From assembly GCA_031292485.1 (NCBI GenBank), contig JARLHA010000046.1, positions 1 to 64,000 of the forward strand: 64,000 nt of DNA, given 5' to 3'. Made by a program: the position numbers and the translations under genes. The notes under the pieces are model-generated. The model was not told the origin of the DNA. It made no database searches and saw only the letters and a list, made by a program, of their open reading frames with translations. Origin of the DNA: Mucilaginibacter sp. (lineage in GTDB: Bacteria; Bacteroidota; Bacteroidia; Sphingobacteriales; Sphingobacteriaceae). Below are positions 24,007-33,423 of this stretch, in pieces. Numbering within the stretch: position 1 is the stretch's first letter; the number at the start of each line of letters is the position of its first letter.

Positions 24007-24990
24007 CTAATAGCCTTCCATGTCTTTGATGATCTCATCAACCGTTGTTGTAGCGCTGCCTACATGCCTTACTACATTTGCTGCGGCGTGGTTGGCCAGC
24101 TCGCAGGCTTCTTCAACAGATAAGCCAAGTGCCGTAAAATAAGCAATTACTGCAATTACGGTATCGCCCGCGCCGGTAACATCAAAAACTTCGGTAGCCT
24201 TTACCGGCATCAGCTTACTGCTTTTTTCGGTAATTATCGCCATTCCTTCTTCTGATAAGGTGACGATGAGGTAATCAGTACCGGTTTGAATGAAAATGGT
24301 TTTTGCTGCATTTTCCAGGTCGGCCAGGTTGCTTATTTTCTCAGTTTTGGCAGCTTCAGCCAGTTCCTTGCGGTTTGGTTTGATGATATAGGCGCCTTTG
24401 TATTTTTCGTAATTTAAGCCTTTAGGATCAATCACTACCTTTTTTTGACGTTCATTGGCAATTTTAATAATTCGTTGTGTTAGCCCTGGTGCAAATAAAC
24501 CCTTATTATAATCGGATAACAATACGATATCCGCACCATCAATATTTGCGATAATACCAGCTAACAGCTCTTCTTCCAGCTCAGCTGAAACCGCCTCCGT
24601 AACTTCCCTGTCAACCCGAACCAACTGGTGACTGCCCACCAGTACACGGGTTTTTACGGTAGTTGTGCGCGAATGATCTGCTATGATGGTAGCCGTTTTC
24701 ACACCTTCACTTTCCAGGATTTCGATCAGTTGTTTGCCCGATACGTCAGTCCCGATAACTCCGGCGACTGCCACATTAGCCCCTAAAGCCACCAGGTTTT
24801 GCACTACATTGCCCGCACCGCCGAGGGTGGTAGATTCTTTTTTTACATTCACCACAGGTACAGGCGCCTCGGGTGATAACCGCGTTGCCGAACCCCATAT
24901 ATAATGATCAACCATCAAATCTCCAATAACCAGTACCGATGGTCTTTTTTGCGCTGTTTGTATGGAACGTACTTTACTTATTAAGTTCAT
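24007..24990 (-). CDS. hldA: D-glycero-beta-D-manno-heptose-7-phosphate kinase (RfaE1/HldA)
   Basis: 327 residues, a PfkB/ribokinase-family kinase. VLVIGDLMVDHYIWGSATRLSPEAPVPV opens the substrate site, and VFDVTGAGDTVIAV is the PfkB signature with the catalytic Asp. It phosphorylates heptose 7-phosphate at C1. It is the first gene of hldA-gmhA-hldC-GT9. The phosphatase gmhB is not seen in the cluster. Confidence 0.93.
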   Translation of the reverse strand: MNLISKVRSIQTAQKRPSVLVIGDLMVDHYIWGSATRLSPEAPVPVVNVKKESTTLGGAGNVVQNLVALGANVAVAGVIGTDVSGKQLIEILESEGVKTATIIADHSRTTTVKTRVLVGSHQLVRVDREVTEAVSAELEEELLAGIIANIDGADIVLLSDYNKGLFAPGLTQRIIKIANERQKKVVIDPKGLNYEKYKGAYIIKPNRKELAEAAKTEKISNLADLENAAKTIFIQTGTDYLIVTLSEEGMAIITEKSSKLMPVKATEVFDVTGAGDTVIAVIAYFTALGLSVEEACELANHAAANVVRHVGSATTTVDEIIKDMEGY

Positions 24991-25075
24991 TAGTTCATTT
25001 GTTCATTAGTGTCGCAGGATATTTTTCTTTCCTGAAAGATTTTCCCAACCTTCTTGCTTTCCTAATTGTTTATCT

Positions 25076-26752
25076 CTAACCTCTGTTCTTTTTTGCAAAA
25101 AAAGAACTTATTTCCTGCAATGATAATGCATTCAGGCATTTTTCTTTGTATAAACCGCCTTTTCTTCCGGCTAATATACCGTAATACATATCTAAAAAGC
25201 CCTCTTTACGGTGGGCATCCGGGTTAACGGACAGCCAGACGCCTTTTTCGAGGGCGTATTGGTGCCAGCGCCAGTCGAGGTCTAAACGCAGCGGGTTGGC
25301 ATTTATTTCTATCACTACATTATTATCGGCGCAGGCATCAATTACTTTTTTATAATTGATGGGATAACCGCTTCGGCTTAATAACAGTCTGCCGGTTGGG
25401 TGCCCCAATATAGTTGTATAGGGGTTTTCAATCGCTTTGATCAGGCGTGAAGTCGCTTTTTCCTCATCCATTTTAAGGATAGAATGCACCGAGGCTACGA
25501 TAAAATCAAAGCGTTTTAAAATTTCATCAGGATAATCCAGCGAACCATCATATAAGATATCCGATTCGATACCTTTAAAAATATGAAAGCCGTTCAGCTT
25601 TTTATTCAGGTGGTCGATCTCTTCCTGCTGGTTAATTACCTGTTCAATACTTAAACCTTTGGCATAAAAAGCACTTTTGCTGTGGTCGCACATGCCCAGG
25701 TATTCCAGTTTTAATTCATCCCGGCAATAAAGCGCCATTTCTTCAACGGTGTTGATGCCGTCGCTCCAGGTGCTGTGGTTATGTAAGGATCCTTTCAGAT
25801 CAGGCAGCGTAATCAATACCGGCAAATCGTTGTTTTTAGCCTTTTCAATGAAGGTAGTTCCTTCCCGTAACTCGGGTTGGATGTATTCAAGACCAGCTAT
25901 TTTGTAAATAGCTTCTTCACTTTCAGGATGATCAACGGCATCACCTGCCAGAGCTAAAACAGCATTTGCGTGTTCTTCATCACCTGTTTGAATAAATAAT
26001 TCACGGTAGAAATAACGTTTTTCCACGCAAAACAGTTCAATTTTCAACCCGTTTTCAAGCTCGCCGACAAGTTGTTTGTCTATAACGATAGGATTGAGAA
26101 TAATGCCAGATCCGGTTATCATATTAAATGCAGTCTCCTGGTCATTATCGCCTAAAACAATCACCAGGTTATTAATAATCTCGCAGCAACGCCTGAATTC
26201 ACCCCCAAATTCGACCAAGGAGCCCGGTAAAATGGCTTTCATCTTATCAAGTACTTTTTGGGCTTCTTCCTCAATCTTGGCATAAAGGAACTTTCCATTG
26301 CTGGCCATGGTAAACTCGATAACCTTACGGATCTCGTCCTGCGTTTTTAAGCCGAAGCCTTTGGCTTCCACAAGGCGGTTCTCGTTACAGGCATAATACA
26401 GTTCGCCAAGGTTCTCAATAGCAAGGTGATGCCAGATAATAGCTACCTTTTTAGGGCCGATACCCTTAATGCCCATCATCTCCACAACACCCGCCGGGGT
26501 TTTGTCCAGCAGTTCTTCCAGCTCAGTCATGGTGCCGGTTGCAAGCAGCTCGGTTATTTTAGCGGCGGTGCTTTTGCCTATGCCATCAATCTTTTCAAGT
26601 TCTTCGGTGGTTTTATTTTTAGCAGGGAAGGGCAGTTTGTCTACCTTAAAAGCAGCATTCGCTATCGACTTTACCTTAAAGGGATTAACCTCATGCAGTT
26701 CCATCAGTTGCGATAATAGGCGAAGCTTTCGGGCTATGGGTTTGTTTTCCAT
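25076..26752 (-). CDS. PolX-family protein (degenerate polymerase, intact PHP domain)
   Basis: 558 residues. Helix-hairpin-helix motifs (IDGIGKSTAAKI, IKGIGPKKVAI) are followed by a polymerase-beta-like domain (about 150-290) and a C-terminal PHP domain (about 325-550). The PHP ligands are clear: LHNHSTWSDG, CDHSKSA, GIESDILYDG, ASVHS, HPTG and NPDAH. The polymerase catalytic part is not: where PolX has GSxRRxxxxxGDxD, this reads GGEFRRCCEIINNLVIVLGDND, so the GS and the paired metal-binding Asp are missing. It may therefore act only as a PHP nuclease or in repair scaffolding. Confidence 0.88.
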   Translation of the reverse strand: MENKPIARKLRLLSQLMELHEVNPFKVKSIANAAFKVDKLPFPAKNKTTEELEKIDGIGKSTAAKITELLATGTMTELEELLDKTPAGVVEMMGIKGIGPKKVAIIWHHLAIENLGELYYACNENRLVEAKGFGLKTQDEIRKVIEFTMASNGKFLYAKIEEEAQKVLDKMKAILPGSLVEFGGEFRRCCEIINNLVIVLGDNDQETAFNMITGSGIILNPIVIDKQLVGELENGLKIELFCVEKRYFYRELFIQTGDEEHANAVLALAGDAVDHPESEEAIYKIAGLEYIQPELREGTTFIEKAKNNDLPVLITLPDLKGSLHNHSTWSDGINTVEEMALYCRDELKLEYLGMCDHSKSAFYAKGLSIEQVINQQEEIDHLNKKLNGFHIFKGIESDILYDGSLDYPDEILKRFDFIVASVHSILKMDEEKATSRLIKAIENPYTTILGHPTGRLLLSRSGYPINYKKVIDACADNNVVIEINANPLRLDLDWRWHQYALEKGVWLSVNPDAHRKEGFLDMYYGILAGRKGGLYKEKCLNALSLQEISSFFAKKNRG

Positions 26753-27064
26753 AATAGATTGAAGCGCAAAAATACAAAAGGAAGGCGGAATACGAGTTTT
26801 TTTAGCACATGTTATTTAAATTCAAATTAACGGAAGGGGTAAAGAAGTTGAAAGTAAGTGATTACTGTTTCTTAAATTTCCTAAGTTTAAGTCCATTGTA
26901 TTTTAAACCAGTGTTGCTGTTCCCCTCAATGTGTGTAATAAAGCAACAGATTTGTTTTAATTGGTATATTAGTAAGTGTTTGATTTTGATTTAATTACGA
27001 TGTTATTAATCAATTTGGCATGGTTCTGTTGAATAGGCTTACCATAAAACAAAACATTATAACT
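26753..27064. other. Divergent intergenic region
   Basis: A minus-strand TATTTTTG (26767-26774 on the plus strand) is a TAnnTTTG promoter for the PolX gene. The rest is AT-rich. A short 61-codon frame at 26809-26994 has no recognisable features and was not called. Confidence 0.55.
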
Positions 27065-27382
27065 ATGAAAAAAATGATTTTAGCCGTAGCGGCATTAGGT
27101 ATTGCAGGTTTCACGATGGTGAAAGCCGGCCCATCAACTCAAAACACAAGATCAATTACTACTATTGCTGTAACGGACACCGCCCAAAAAACTCCTATAA
27201 AACTGGATGAACTTCCGCCAGCGGTAAAAACTACCTTAACCACTGATCCGGTTAAGCAATGGACACCTACTACCGCCTTTGTAGTGAAATCTGGCAGCAC
27301 TGTATATTTTGAAATAACTGTTAAAAAAGATACACAGACCCAGGTGATTAAACTTGATAAGGACGGGAAGATGGTGCAATAA
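27065..27382 (+). CDS. Small secreted protein, possibly PepSY-like
   Basis: 105 residues from the ATG at 27065; an in-frame ATG at 27020 would place 15 residues before the signal peptide. The signal peptide ends at about VKAG. The mature part, KLDELPPAVKTTLTTDPVKQWTPTTAFVVKSGSTVYFEITVKK, resembles short PepSY-like secreted proteins common in this phylum. The exact family is uncertain. It ends in a terminator that also carries the promoter of the next gene. Confidence 0.7.
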   Translation: MKKMILAVAALGIAGFTMVKAGPSTQNTRSITTIAVTDTAQKTPIKLDELPPAVKTTLTTDPVKQWTPTTAFVVKSGSTVYFEITVKKDTQTQVIKLDKDGKMVQ

Positions 27383-27407
27383 TGATTGCTTCAAATCATC
27401 ATATATA

Positions 27408-27447
27408 AATACAAAGGCCGGATTTAGCTCCGGCTTTTGTATTTTTG
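27408..27447 (+). terminator. Terminator overlapping the promoter of the NtrC-type gene
   Basis: A stem of AAATACAAA, then GCCGGA, pairs with TCCGGC, then TTTGTATTT (27408-27422 with 27429-27444, one mismatch). The descending arm and tail contain TATTTTTG at 27440-27447, an exact TAnnTTTG, 22 bases before the start at 27470. The same bases seem to end one transcript and start the next. Confidence 0.75.
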
Positions 27448-27469
27448 CCATATCTATGATTAACATATT

Positions 27470-28798
27470 ATGGCAAAAATATTGCTTGTTGAAGACGATT
27501 TGACGTTTTCGCAGATGCTGCGCGGCTTTTTAGACAGACACGGACACTATGTACAGTCGACTCAAAACATCAGGGAGGCATCCAAATTGGTCGAAAAGGA
27601 AACATTCGATCTGCTTTTGCTTGATTATCGTCTACCTGATGGTACGGGCCTTGATCTGTTAAAGAAGGTACGGGAAAACGGACAGGCTACCCCTGCAATT
27701 ATCATGACCAGTTTTAATGATGTGCGCACTGCTGTTAACTCTATCAGGTCGGGCGCTTTGGATTATATCATTAAACCGGTAAACCCCGACGAATTATTGA
27801 TGATAATGGACATTGCCCTGGGTGGTAAAAAGCCAGTTTACTCAACGGGAGAAAATATTGCATTTATAAAAAGTGAAAGTAGATATGCTGATAAGCTTCA
27901 TGAATATATCGACCTGGTTGCACCAACCAATATGTCGGTATTGATTCAGGGGGAAAGCGGTACCGGTAAAGAGTATGTGGCAAGGGTTATCCATAGCCAA
28001 AGCAAAAGATCAGCCAAACCGTTTGTGGCTATTGACTGCGGAACACTGTCAAATGATTTGGCAGTAAGTGAGTTATTCGGGCACCTGAAAGGAGCTTTTA
28101 CTGGCGCAGCGGGAGATAAGAAGGGGCTTTTTGAAATTGCTGAGGGCGGTACGCTTTTTTTGGATGAAGTGGGTAACCTTAGCTATGATGTGCAGGTGAA
28201 ACTGCTGCGTGCCCTGCAGGAAAGAGTGATCCAGCCAATAGGAGGGGGGCGGAATATTCCGATTGATGTAAGGTTTATTACTGCCACAAATGACGACTTG
28301 TTAAATAGCGTAAGTGCAGGAAATTTTCGGCAGGATCTGTACCACCGGATAAATGAGTTTAAGATACAATTATCCCCGGTGCGTGACCGCAGAGACGAAC
28401 TTGATTTATTTATAAGGCATTTTATCGGGCAAGCTAACCTGGAACTTGGCAGGGATTTAAAAGATATATCGGCAGAGGTTAAAACAGCTTTTTACAATTA
28501 CGACTGGCCCGGTAACTTACGCGAACTCAAAAACGTAATTAAACGCATGGTTTTGCTGAGTACCGAACAAATTGCCGGTATAGAAACCCTTCCCGATGAA
28601 ATGTTGTTCAGCATTACCCATAATCTTGCCCAGGCGGCAACGACGGATCTTAAGGCACAAAACGAGGTAAACGAGAAAAATTTGATTCAGAGTACCTTGC
28701 AAAAAGTAAAGTACAATAAATCGAAAGCGGCCAAACTGCTTAATATCGACCGAAAAACGCTGTATTCGAAAATTGAACGATACGGACTGGATAATTAA
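27470..28798 (+). CDS. NtrC-family sigma-54-dependent response regulator
   Basis: 442 residues. A receiver domain (1-115) has LLVEDD, phospho-acceptor Asp in LLLLDYRLPDG, and the KP lysine in DYIIKPVN. The AAA+ domain (about 135-375) has Walker A GESGTGKE, the sigma-54 contact loop GAFTGA and Walker B GGTLFLDEVG. A Fis-type helix-turn-helix follows (NKSKAAKLLNIDRKTLYSKI). It activates sigma-54 promoters when phosphorylated. A hybrid kinase gene converges on it 15 bases away and is a natural but unproven partner. Confidence 0.94.
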   Translation: MAKILLVEDDLTFSQMLRGFLDRHGHYVQSTQNIREASKLVEKETFDLLLLDYRLPDGTGLDLLKKVRENGQATPAIIMTSFNDVRTAVNSIRSGALDYIIKPVNPDELLMIMDIALGGKKPVYSTGENIAFIKSESRYADKLHEYIDLVAPTNMSVLIQGESGTGKEYVARVIHSQSKRSAKPFVAIDCGTLSNDLAVSELFGHLKGAFTGAAGDKKGLFEIAEGGTLFLDEVGNLSYDVQVKLLRALQERVIQPIGGGRNIPIDVRFITATNDDLLNSVSAGNFRQDLYHRINEFKIQLSPVRDRRDELDLFIRHFIGQANLELGRDLKDISAEVKTAFYNYDWPGNLRELKNVIKRMVLLSTEQIAGIETLPDEMLFSITHNLAQAATTDLKAQNEVNEKNLIQSTLQKVKYNKSKAAKLLNIDRKTLYSKIERYGLDN

Positions 28799-28813
28799 TG
28801 TGCTGAAAATAGC

Positions 28814-31339
28814 TTAGGCCAGCGTTTCGTGATTGTTTTTTTCTTTCACAGAATTGGCCAGTTCCTGTAATTTAACAGTTAGAGATAGCAGGTGATTTAT
28901 TTTATTTACCGTTAGTTTTTTATCTTTTTCCAGATCCATTTCGGCAATCCTGAAATTTCCCGCTAATACTTTGGCGCCTACCTGGGCCGTTCTGCCGGCA
29001 ATGCGGTGGGTTATCAATAAAATGGTTTCGATGTCTTTTTTATCAATAGCATTATTAAGTTCATTGCCATCATTAAGGCTGTCCTGAGCAAACCTGTTCA
29101 GTATTTTAAAGGTTAGTTTTGGATCGCCAAAGGTCATTTTTTTAACCAAACTCATATCAATTCCCGCTATAGTACCTTCATCGTTATCCTCTCGCCTGCC
29201 GTTTGTTACCAGGCTGATCAAATCACGCTCTCTGAAAGGTTTCATCAATAAGCCGTCAAAACCCTTTTTTAAAATTATTGAACGTTCTTCGGGCAGCGCC
29301 TGGGCGGTCACAGCAAACAACTTCACGCTTGCAGGAAGCTTTTGGCGCAATAAACCGCAAAGCTCAACGCCATTCATTTCAGGCATTCTGATATCCATCA
29401 ATATGTATTTTACATCGCTGCCGCTGGCAGCATTCAATAGCTCAAATGGCGAAGTAAAACAACGGTAAGGCAAATGGTATTTATCAAATATACCGGCGTA
29501 TAATTCAAGCATAAAAGGGTCATCATCAATCAGCCAGATTATTTCACTTTCGGTGGGTTGTGCAGGTTTTATTTCCCCAGCTTTGGGAAGCACGGGATTT
29601 AAGGCCTTTTCATAGCTAAGGTTGAAAGAAAATTGGCTGCCTTTACCAAACAGACTTTTAACGCTGATGCTGCCCCCCTGCATTTCGATAAGTTCTTTCG
29701 TTATCGGGAGTCCGAGCCCTGATCCGGAAGACTTATGCCTGATATTGTTGTCCGCCTGTTCAAACTCATTAAAGATCCGTTCAATATCCTGGTTTGAAAG
29801 ACCAATTCCTGTATCCAGCACATCAAAATGATAATGGATAAGGTTGTCAGCCTGTGTGCCATTAACTGACAATAAAACTTCTCCTTCAGGTGTGAATTTG
29901 ATCGCATTGCCTATCAGGTTATACAGTATTTGCTTTAATCTGAAGGGATCTCCGTTAACATACGCAGAAACAGAAGCATCATAATCGGTCTTTAGTTCAA
30001 TATTCTTTTTTTCGGCCTGTAGTTGCATAATCGCTATGACTTCAGCCAGTAACTCGTTTAAATTAAATACCTGGTTGGTAAAAGTGAATTTCCCGGAAAT
30101 AATCCGGTTGTAATCAAGTACTTCGTTTACAATTTGCATTAAATGTGCCGATGATTTGTAAATAGCGTCAATATCGCCGCCTGGCGGCCCTGGCTGTTGT
30201 TTGTTCATTTTCTCTGCATAGCCGATGATAGATTGCAAAGGGGTGCGGATTTCATGGCTCATATTAGATAAAAACCGTTGTTTGGCCAGGCTGTGATATT
30301 CTGGTTCCTCTTTGGCCAGTTCTATTTGTTTCCGGTACCGGTTAATCTTTGATATATCTGCTAGTGTGAAGTACAATAATAAAACAGTAGCCACAAAAAA
30401 TGCCAGCATAATTAAACTGATACGCTGAATGCTGCCATCCACCATGTTTTTAGCAAGCCTGTTGCTTAAAGTTGACTGCTTTAAGCCATCCGCTTCCACC
30501 TGCTTCAGTATCGTCAGTATCTGGTGCATTACCTTTGAACTCGATTTCAGTAAAATAGCTTCCCTGCTTAAAAATGAAAGACTTTTTCTTTTCTGGATAG
30601 TTTCCATTTTATGAATCGTGGCGCCGAATTCTTTCAGGATACTGTCTTTCATGGCCCTTGATAGGGTATCGTGTTTTACCGACGATTCTTCGTCGACCAC
30701 CTGGTAGGGAATGCCGCTGTTTTTTTTCTCCTGATGTTCTTTTTTCCTCCCGAAAAGTTTATTGAAAAAACCTTTTTGGTGGGTTTCTTCACTAGCCTTT
30801 ACAACCGGATAAATTGTTGTGGTAGATGTTTTTTTTTCAGTTGTGGTAACCATACTGTCTGTTAGCCGGGCCTTTTTGCTAACCATATCATTTAACGAAT
30901 GCATTTGCGCATCGAAGCTTTTATTATTAATCAGTTCGTTCCTTACCCTCAAATAGTTTATAAAAAGCCTGTCACGGTCATTTAAAAGCTTCTTCAAAAT
31001 GTTTAATCGTTTTATCTGGTTAGGTGTATTTGCGTAAAGGTTTTTTAGCGTATCGATCTTTCTGTTGAGTTTTTTGGTTTCGTTAAAGAAACGGTAATAA
31101 CGGTATGGATTGTTAATGTCGGGTATTTCCTGGGATTGGCCCACCTGGATGACGTTTCGGGAAAGTTCATTTATGATCCGCAATTTTTCATTTGGGACAG
31201 AAACATCTTCAAATGCTGCTAATAGAGCCTGAAATGAACTTTTACTGGTAACCCAGGCCATCAAAACGGCAAAACAAGCTAATACGGAAGCTGTAATTAT
31301 TTTGCCTTTTACCGACCCGAAAAAATTGCCTGTTTGCAT
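28814..31339 (-). CDS. Hybrid sensor histidine kinase with receiver and HPt domains
   Basis: 841 residues. Membrane helix 1 (about 14-31), a ~275-residue periplasmic sensor that is mostly helical, helix 2 (about 308-326), HisKA with His362 in MSHEIRTPLQS, HATPase_c with GSGLGLPITKELI, a receiver domain with MDIRMPEMNG, and an HPt domain (about 735-841) with the likely phospho-His in LITHRIAGRTA. The full His-Asp-His relay is thus in one chain, so it should pass phosphate to a separate receiver. The nearest is the NtrC-type protein at 27470-28798, which converges on it. Confidence 0.92.
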   Translation of the reverse strand: MQTGNFFGSVKGKIITASVLACFAVLMAWVTSKSSFQALLAAFEDVSVPNEKLRIINELSRNVIQVGQSQEIPDINNPYRYYRFFNETKKLNRKIDTLKNLYANTPNQIKRLNILKKLLNDRDRLFINYLRVRNELINNKSFDAQMHSLNDMVSKKARLTDSMVTTTEKKTSTTTIYPVVKASEETHQKGFFNKLFGRKKEHQEKKNSGIPYQVVDEESSVKHDTLSRAMKDSILKEFGATIHKMETIQKRKSLSFLSREAILLKSSSKVMHQILTILKQVEADGLKQSTLSNRLAKNMVDGSIQRISLIMLAFFVATVLLLYFTLADISKINRYRKQIELAKEEPEYHSLAKQRFLSNMSHEIRTPLQSIIGYAEKMNKQQPGPPGGDIDAIYKSSAHLMQIVNEVLDYNRIISGKFTFTNQVFNLNELLAEVIAIMQLQAEKKNIELKTDYDASVSAYVNGDPFRLKQILYNLIGNAIKFTPEGEVLLSVNGTQADNLIHYHFDVLDTGIGLSNQDIERIFNEFEQADNNIRHKSSGSGLGLPITKELIEMQGGSISVKSLFGKGSQFSFNLSYEKALNPVLPKAGEIKPAQPTESEIIWLIDDDPFMLELYAGIFDKYHLPYRCFTSPFELLNAASGSDVKYILMDIRMPEMNGVELCGLLRQKLPASVKLFAVTAQALPEERSIILKKGFDGLLMKPFRERDLISLVTNGRREDNDEGTIAGIDMSLVKKMTFGDPKLTFKILNRFAQDSLNDGNELNNAIDKKDIETILLITHRIAGRTAQVGAKVLAGNFRIAEMDLEKDKKLTVNKINHLLSLTVKLQELANSVKEKNNHETLA

Positions 31340-31461
31340 TTATTCCTGGTTTTGTGTTTTATTTAAACGCAAAAAAAGCAAATATGTGTTTAAAAAATTT
31401 CTTCGTAAGTCAAGGGGGAACGCGTTAGTTAAATAAAGGCGCGGCGGGGTTTTACAATAAA

Positions 31462-31487
31462 AGCCGTACACTCAATAGCATACGGCT
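31462..31487 (-). terminator. Probable sppA terminator
   Basis: AGCCGTA (31462-31468) pairs with TACGGCT (31481-31487) around a 12-base loop. On the minus strand it is followed by TTTTATTG. It lies 84 bases past the sppA stop. Confidence 0.55.
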
Positions 31488-31570
31488 CTTCAATCAAAAT
31501 ATATCTTTTTTTGCCGAAACATCCGGCGAAGCTTCTTTCGGACTACTTCCCGACTTTACTGACCTCCGGA

Positions 31571-33337
31571 CTAATTTATATCAATATCATAGGGTAACCT
31601 GGCCTGGGGGGTACGCATCATTTGGGTAACACCTTTCAGCTGGTCGTAATATTTGTAATTTTCGCCAAGTTCCGATTTTACAAATTGTGCTTTCATCCTG
31701 GCGCTCATGTCGAAACCGAATTTATTTAAGAAGCTTTTCTGGTCAGGGTAAGCCTTTAGTTTATAGTTCTTAATTTTTGCCATTCTCGCCGCTGATTTAA
31801 CGGCATCGTTGATATTACCCAGGCGGTCAACCAGGCCATTGGTGATGGCTTGTTCGCCGGTCCAAACACGGCCCTGTCCAATGCTGTTGATATATGCCTG
31901 GGTTTTGTGACGTCCGCTCGCAACCGCTTTGGTAAAATCATCATAACCATGGTCCACCTGATTTTGCAGTATGGCGTGTTCTTCGGGCGTTAAAGGCCTC
32001 GAAATATCGCCCAGGTCGGCATACTTACCGGTTTTTACGCCGTCGAAAGTGATGCCAAGCTTATCGTTAAAAAACTTCTGCATATTGGGCAGCACCGCAA
32101 AAATGCCTATTGATCCGGTTATGGTATTAGGTTCAGCAAAAATGGAATCGGCCGCGCAGGAGATATAATAACCACCCGATGCCGCATAATCGCCCATGGA
32201 TACGATTATTGGTTTTGCTTTTTTTGTCAGCATCACTTCGCGCCAGATCACATCTGATGCCAGTGAACTTCCGCCCGGTGAATTTACCCGTAAAACAACA
32301 GCCTTTACTTTGTCGTCAAGGCGGGCATCGCGCAAAGCTTTTGATACCCTTTCGGACCCGATGCTATTGTCGTCACCACTTCCTCCGTTAATTTCACCTG
32401 ATGCATAAATAATAGCGATCTGGTTTTTTGATTCCTTTTTATCATCATCCCTGTTAGATTCGCTTTTTGAATAATCGGTAAGTTCAACAATTTTAAGGTC
32501 ATCCTTCGCGTCGATACCAGTACGTTGTTTTAGCTCATTTAAAACCTCGTCCTTGTATTTCAAACCGTCTACCAGTTTGAATTTAAGGGCATCTTCCGGA
32601 AAGCGTATTTTCAGGCTATTGGCGTAGCTAAATAATGAGTCTTTGCTAATATTCCGGCTTTTTCCAACGCCGGCTAAAAAATGATCGTATAGCGAACCTA
32701 AATAGGAGTTTACCTGTAAACGGTTGGCATCGCTCATTTTGGTAAGGAAAAATGGCTCCACTGCGCTTTTATAGGTTCCTACTTTAATGATCTGCGCTTC
32801 AATACCCAACTTGTCAAGTGCTCCTTTCAGAAAAGTAACCTGCTGGTTAAATCCATGGAACAGGAATATTCCTTTTGGGTTTAAATAAACCTTATCGGCT
32901 ACCGAAGCCAGGTAATAAAAACCCTGGGTATATATTTCAGAATAAGCTATGATGAACTTGCCGGATTTTTTAAAATCGATCAAGGCGTTACGGATTTCTT
33001 CGGATGTGGCCTGCCCTATTGGAATTTCAGTTTCATCCAGGAATATGCCTTTGATGTTAGCGTCGGTTTTTGCTTTTTTAATATTCGAAAGAATGTCGTT
33101 AAGGCCTATAGGTTCGTCCTGGTCCAATCCCAAAAACGGTAAATCTTTCAGCGGATTATCAGGGGTACGTTCAGCAATAGATTTGTTAAACTGGATATGT
33201 AAAACTGAATTAGCGTCAATCACAACAGTTTTATCGCTTGAGGAGGCGATGATCGCAATAACGATGATTACGAAAATGATACCTGTAATAATTATTGCCA
33301 CCATGCTGGCCAGCACAAATTTGAAAAATTGTTTCAT
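31571..33337 (-). CDS. sppA: Signal peptide peptidase SppA, 67K type
   Basis: 588 residues. An N-terminal membrane helix (about 5-32) is followed by two tandem S49 protease-like halves, as in the long SppA form. The catalytic Ser is in VSMGDYAASGGYYISCAADSI (about residue 390) in the C-terminal half, and the general-base Lys is expected in the N-terminal half (VGTYKSAVEPFF). It degrades cleaved signal peptides in the inner membrane. A minus-strand TAAGTTTG at 33364-33371 is a good promoter 27 bases upstream. Confidence 0.93.
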   Translation of the reverse strand: MKQFFKFVLASMVAIIITGIIFVIIVIAIIASSSDKTVVIDANSVLHIQFNKSIAERTPDNPLKDLPFLGLDQDEPIGLNDILSNIKKAKTDANIKGIFLDETEIPIGQATSEEIRNALIDFKKSGKFIIAYSEIYTQGFYYLASVADKVYLNPKGIFLFHGFNQQVTFLKGALDKLGIEAQIIKVGTYKSAVEPFFLTKMSDANRLQVNSYLGSLYDHFLAGVGKSRNISKDSLFSYANSLKIRFPEDALKFKLVDGLKYKDEVLNELKQRTGIDAKDDLKIVELTDYSKSESNRDDDKKESKNQIAIIYASGEINGGSGDDNSIGSERVSKALRDARLDDKVKAVVLRVNSPGGSSLASDVIWREVMLTKKAKPIIVSMGDYAASGGYYISCAADSIFAEPNTITGSIGIFAVLPNMQKFFNDKLGITFDGVKTGKYADLGDISRPLTPEEHAILQNQVDHGYDDFTKAVASGRHKTQAYINSIGQGRVWTGEQAITNGLVDRLGNINDAVKSAARMAKIKNYKLKAYPDQKSFLNKFGFDMSARMKAQFVKSELGENYKYYDQLKGVTQMMRTPQARLPYDIDIN

Positions 33338-33363
33338 TAAGTGTTTTAAATCTTTTAACTATG

Positions 33364-33371
33364 CAAACTTA
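33364..33371 (-). promoter_or_regulatory. TAnnTTTG promoter of sppA
   Basis: The minus-strand TAAGTTTG is an exact consensus match 27 bases upstream of the sppA start codon. Confidence 0.55.
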
Positions 33372-33423
33372 GCAATTCGCACGCGATAACATTAAGAGCA
33401 TAGTCTATAATATTTGTTACAAC

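Noticed and set aside
26809..26994. 61-codon frame between PolX and the PepSY-like gene
   Set aside because: No ribosome or promoter signal beyond chance, hydrophobic but without a recognisable pattern.
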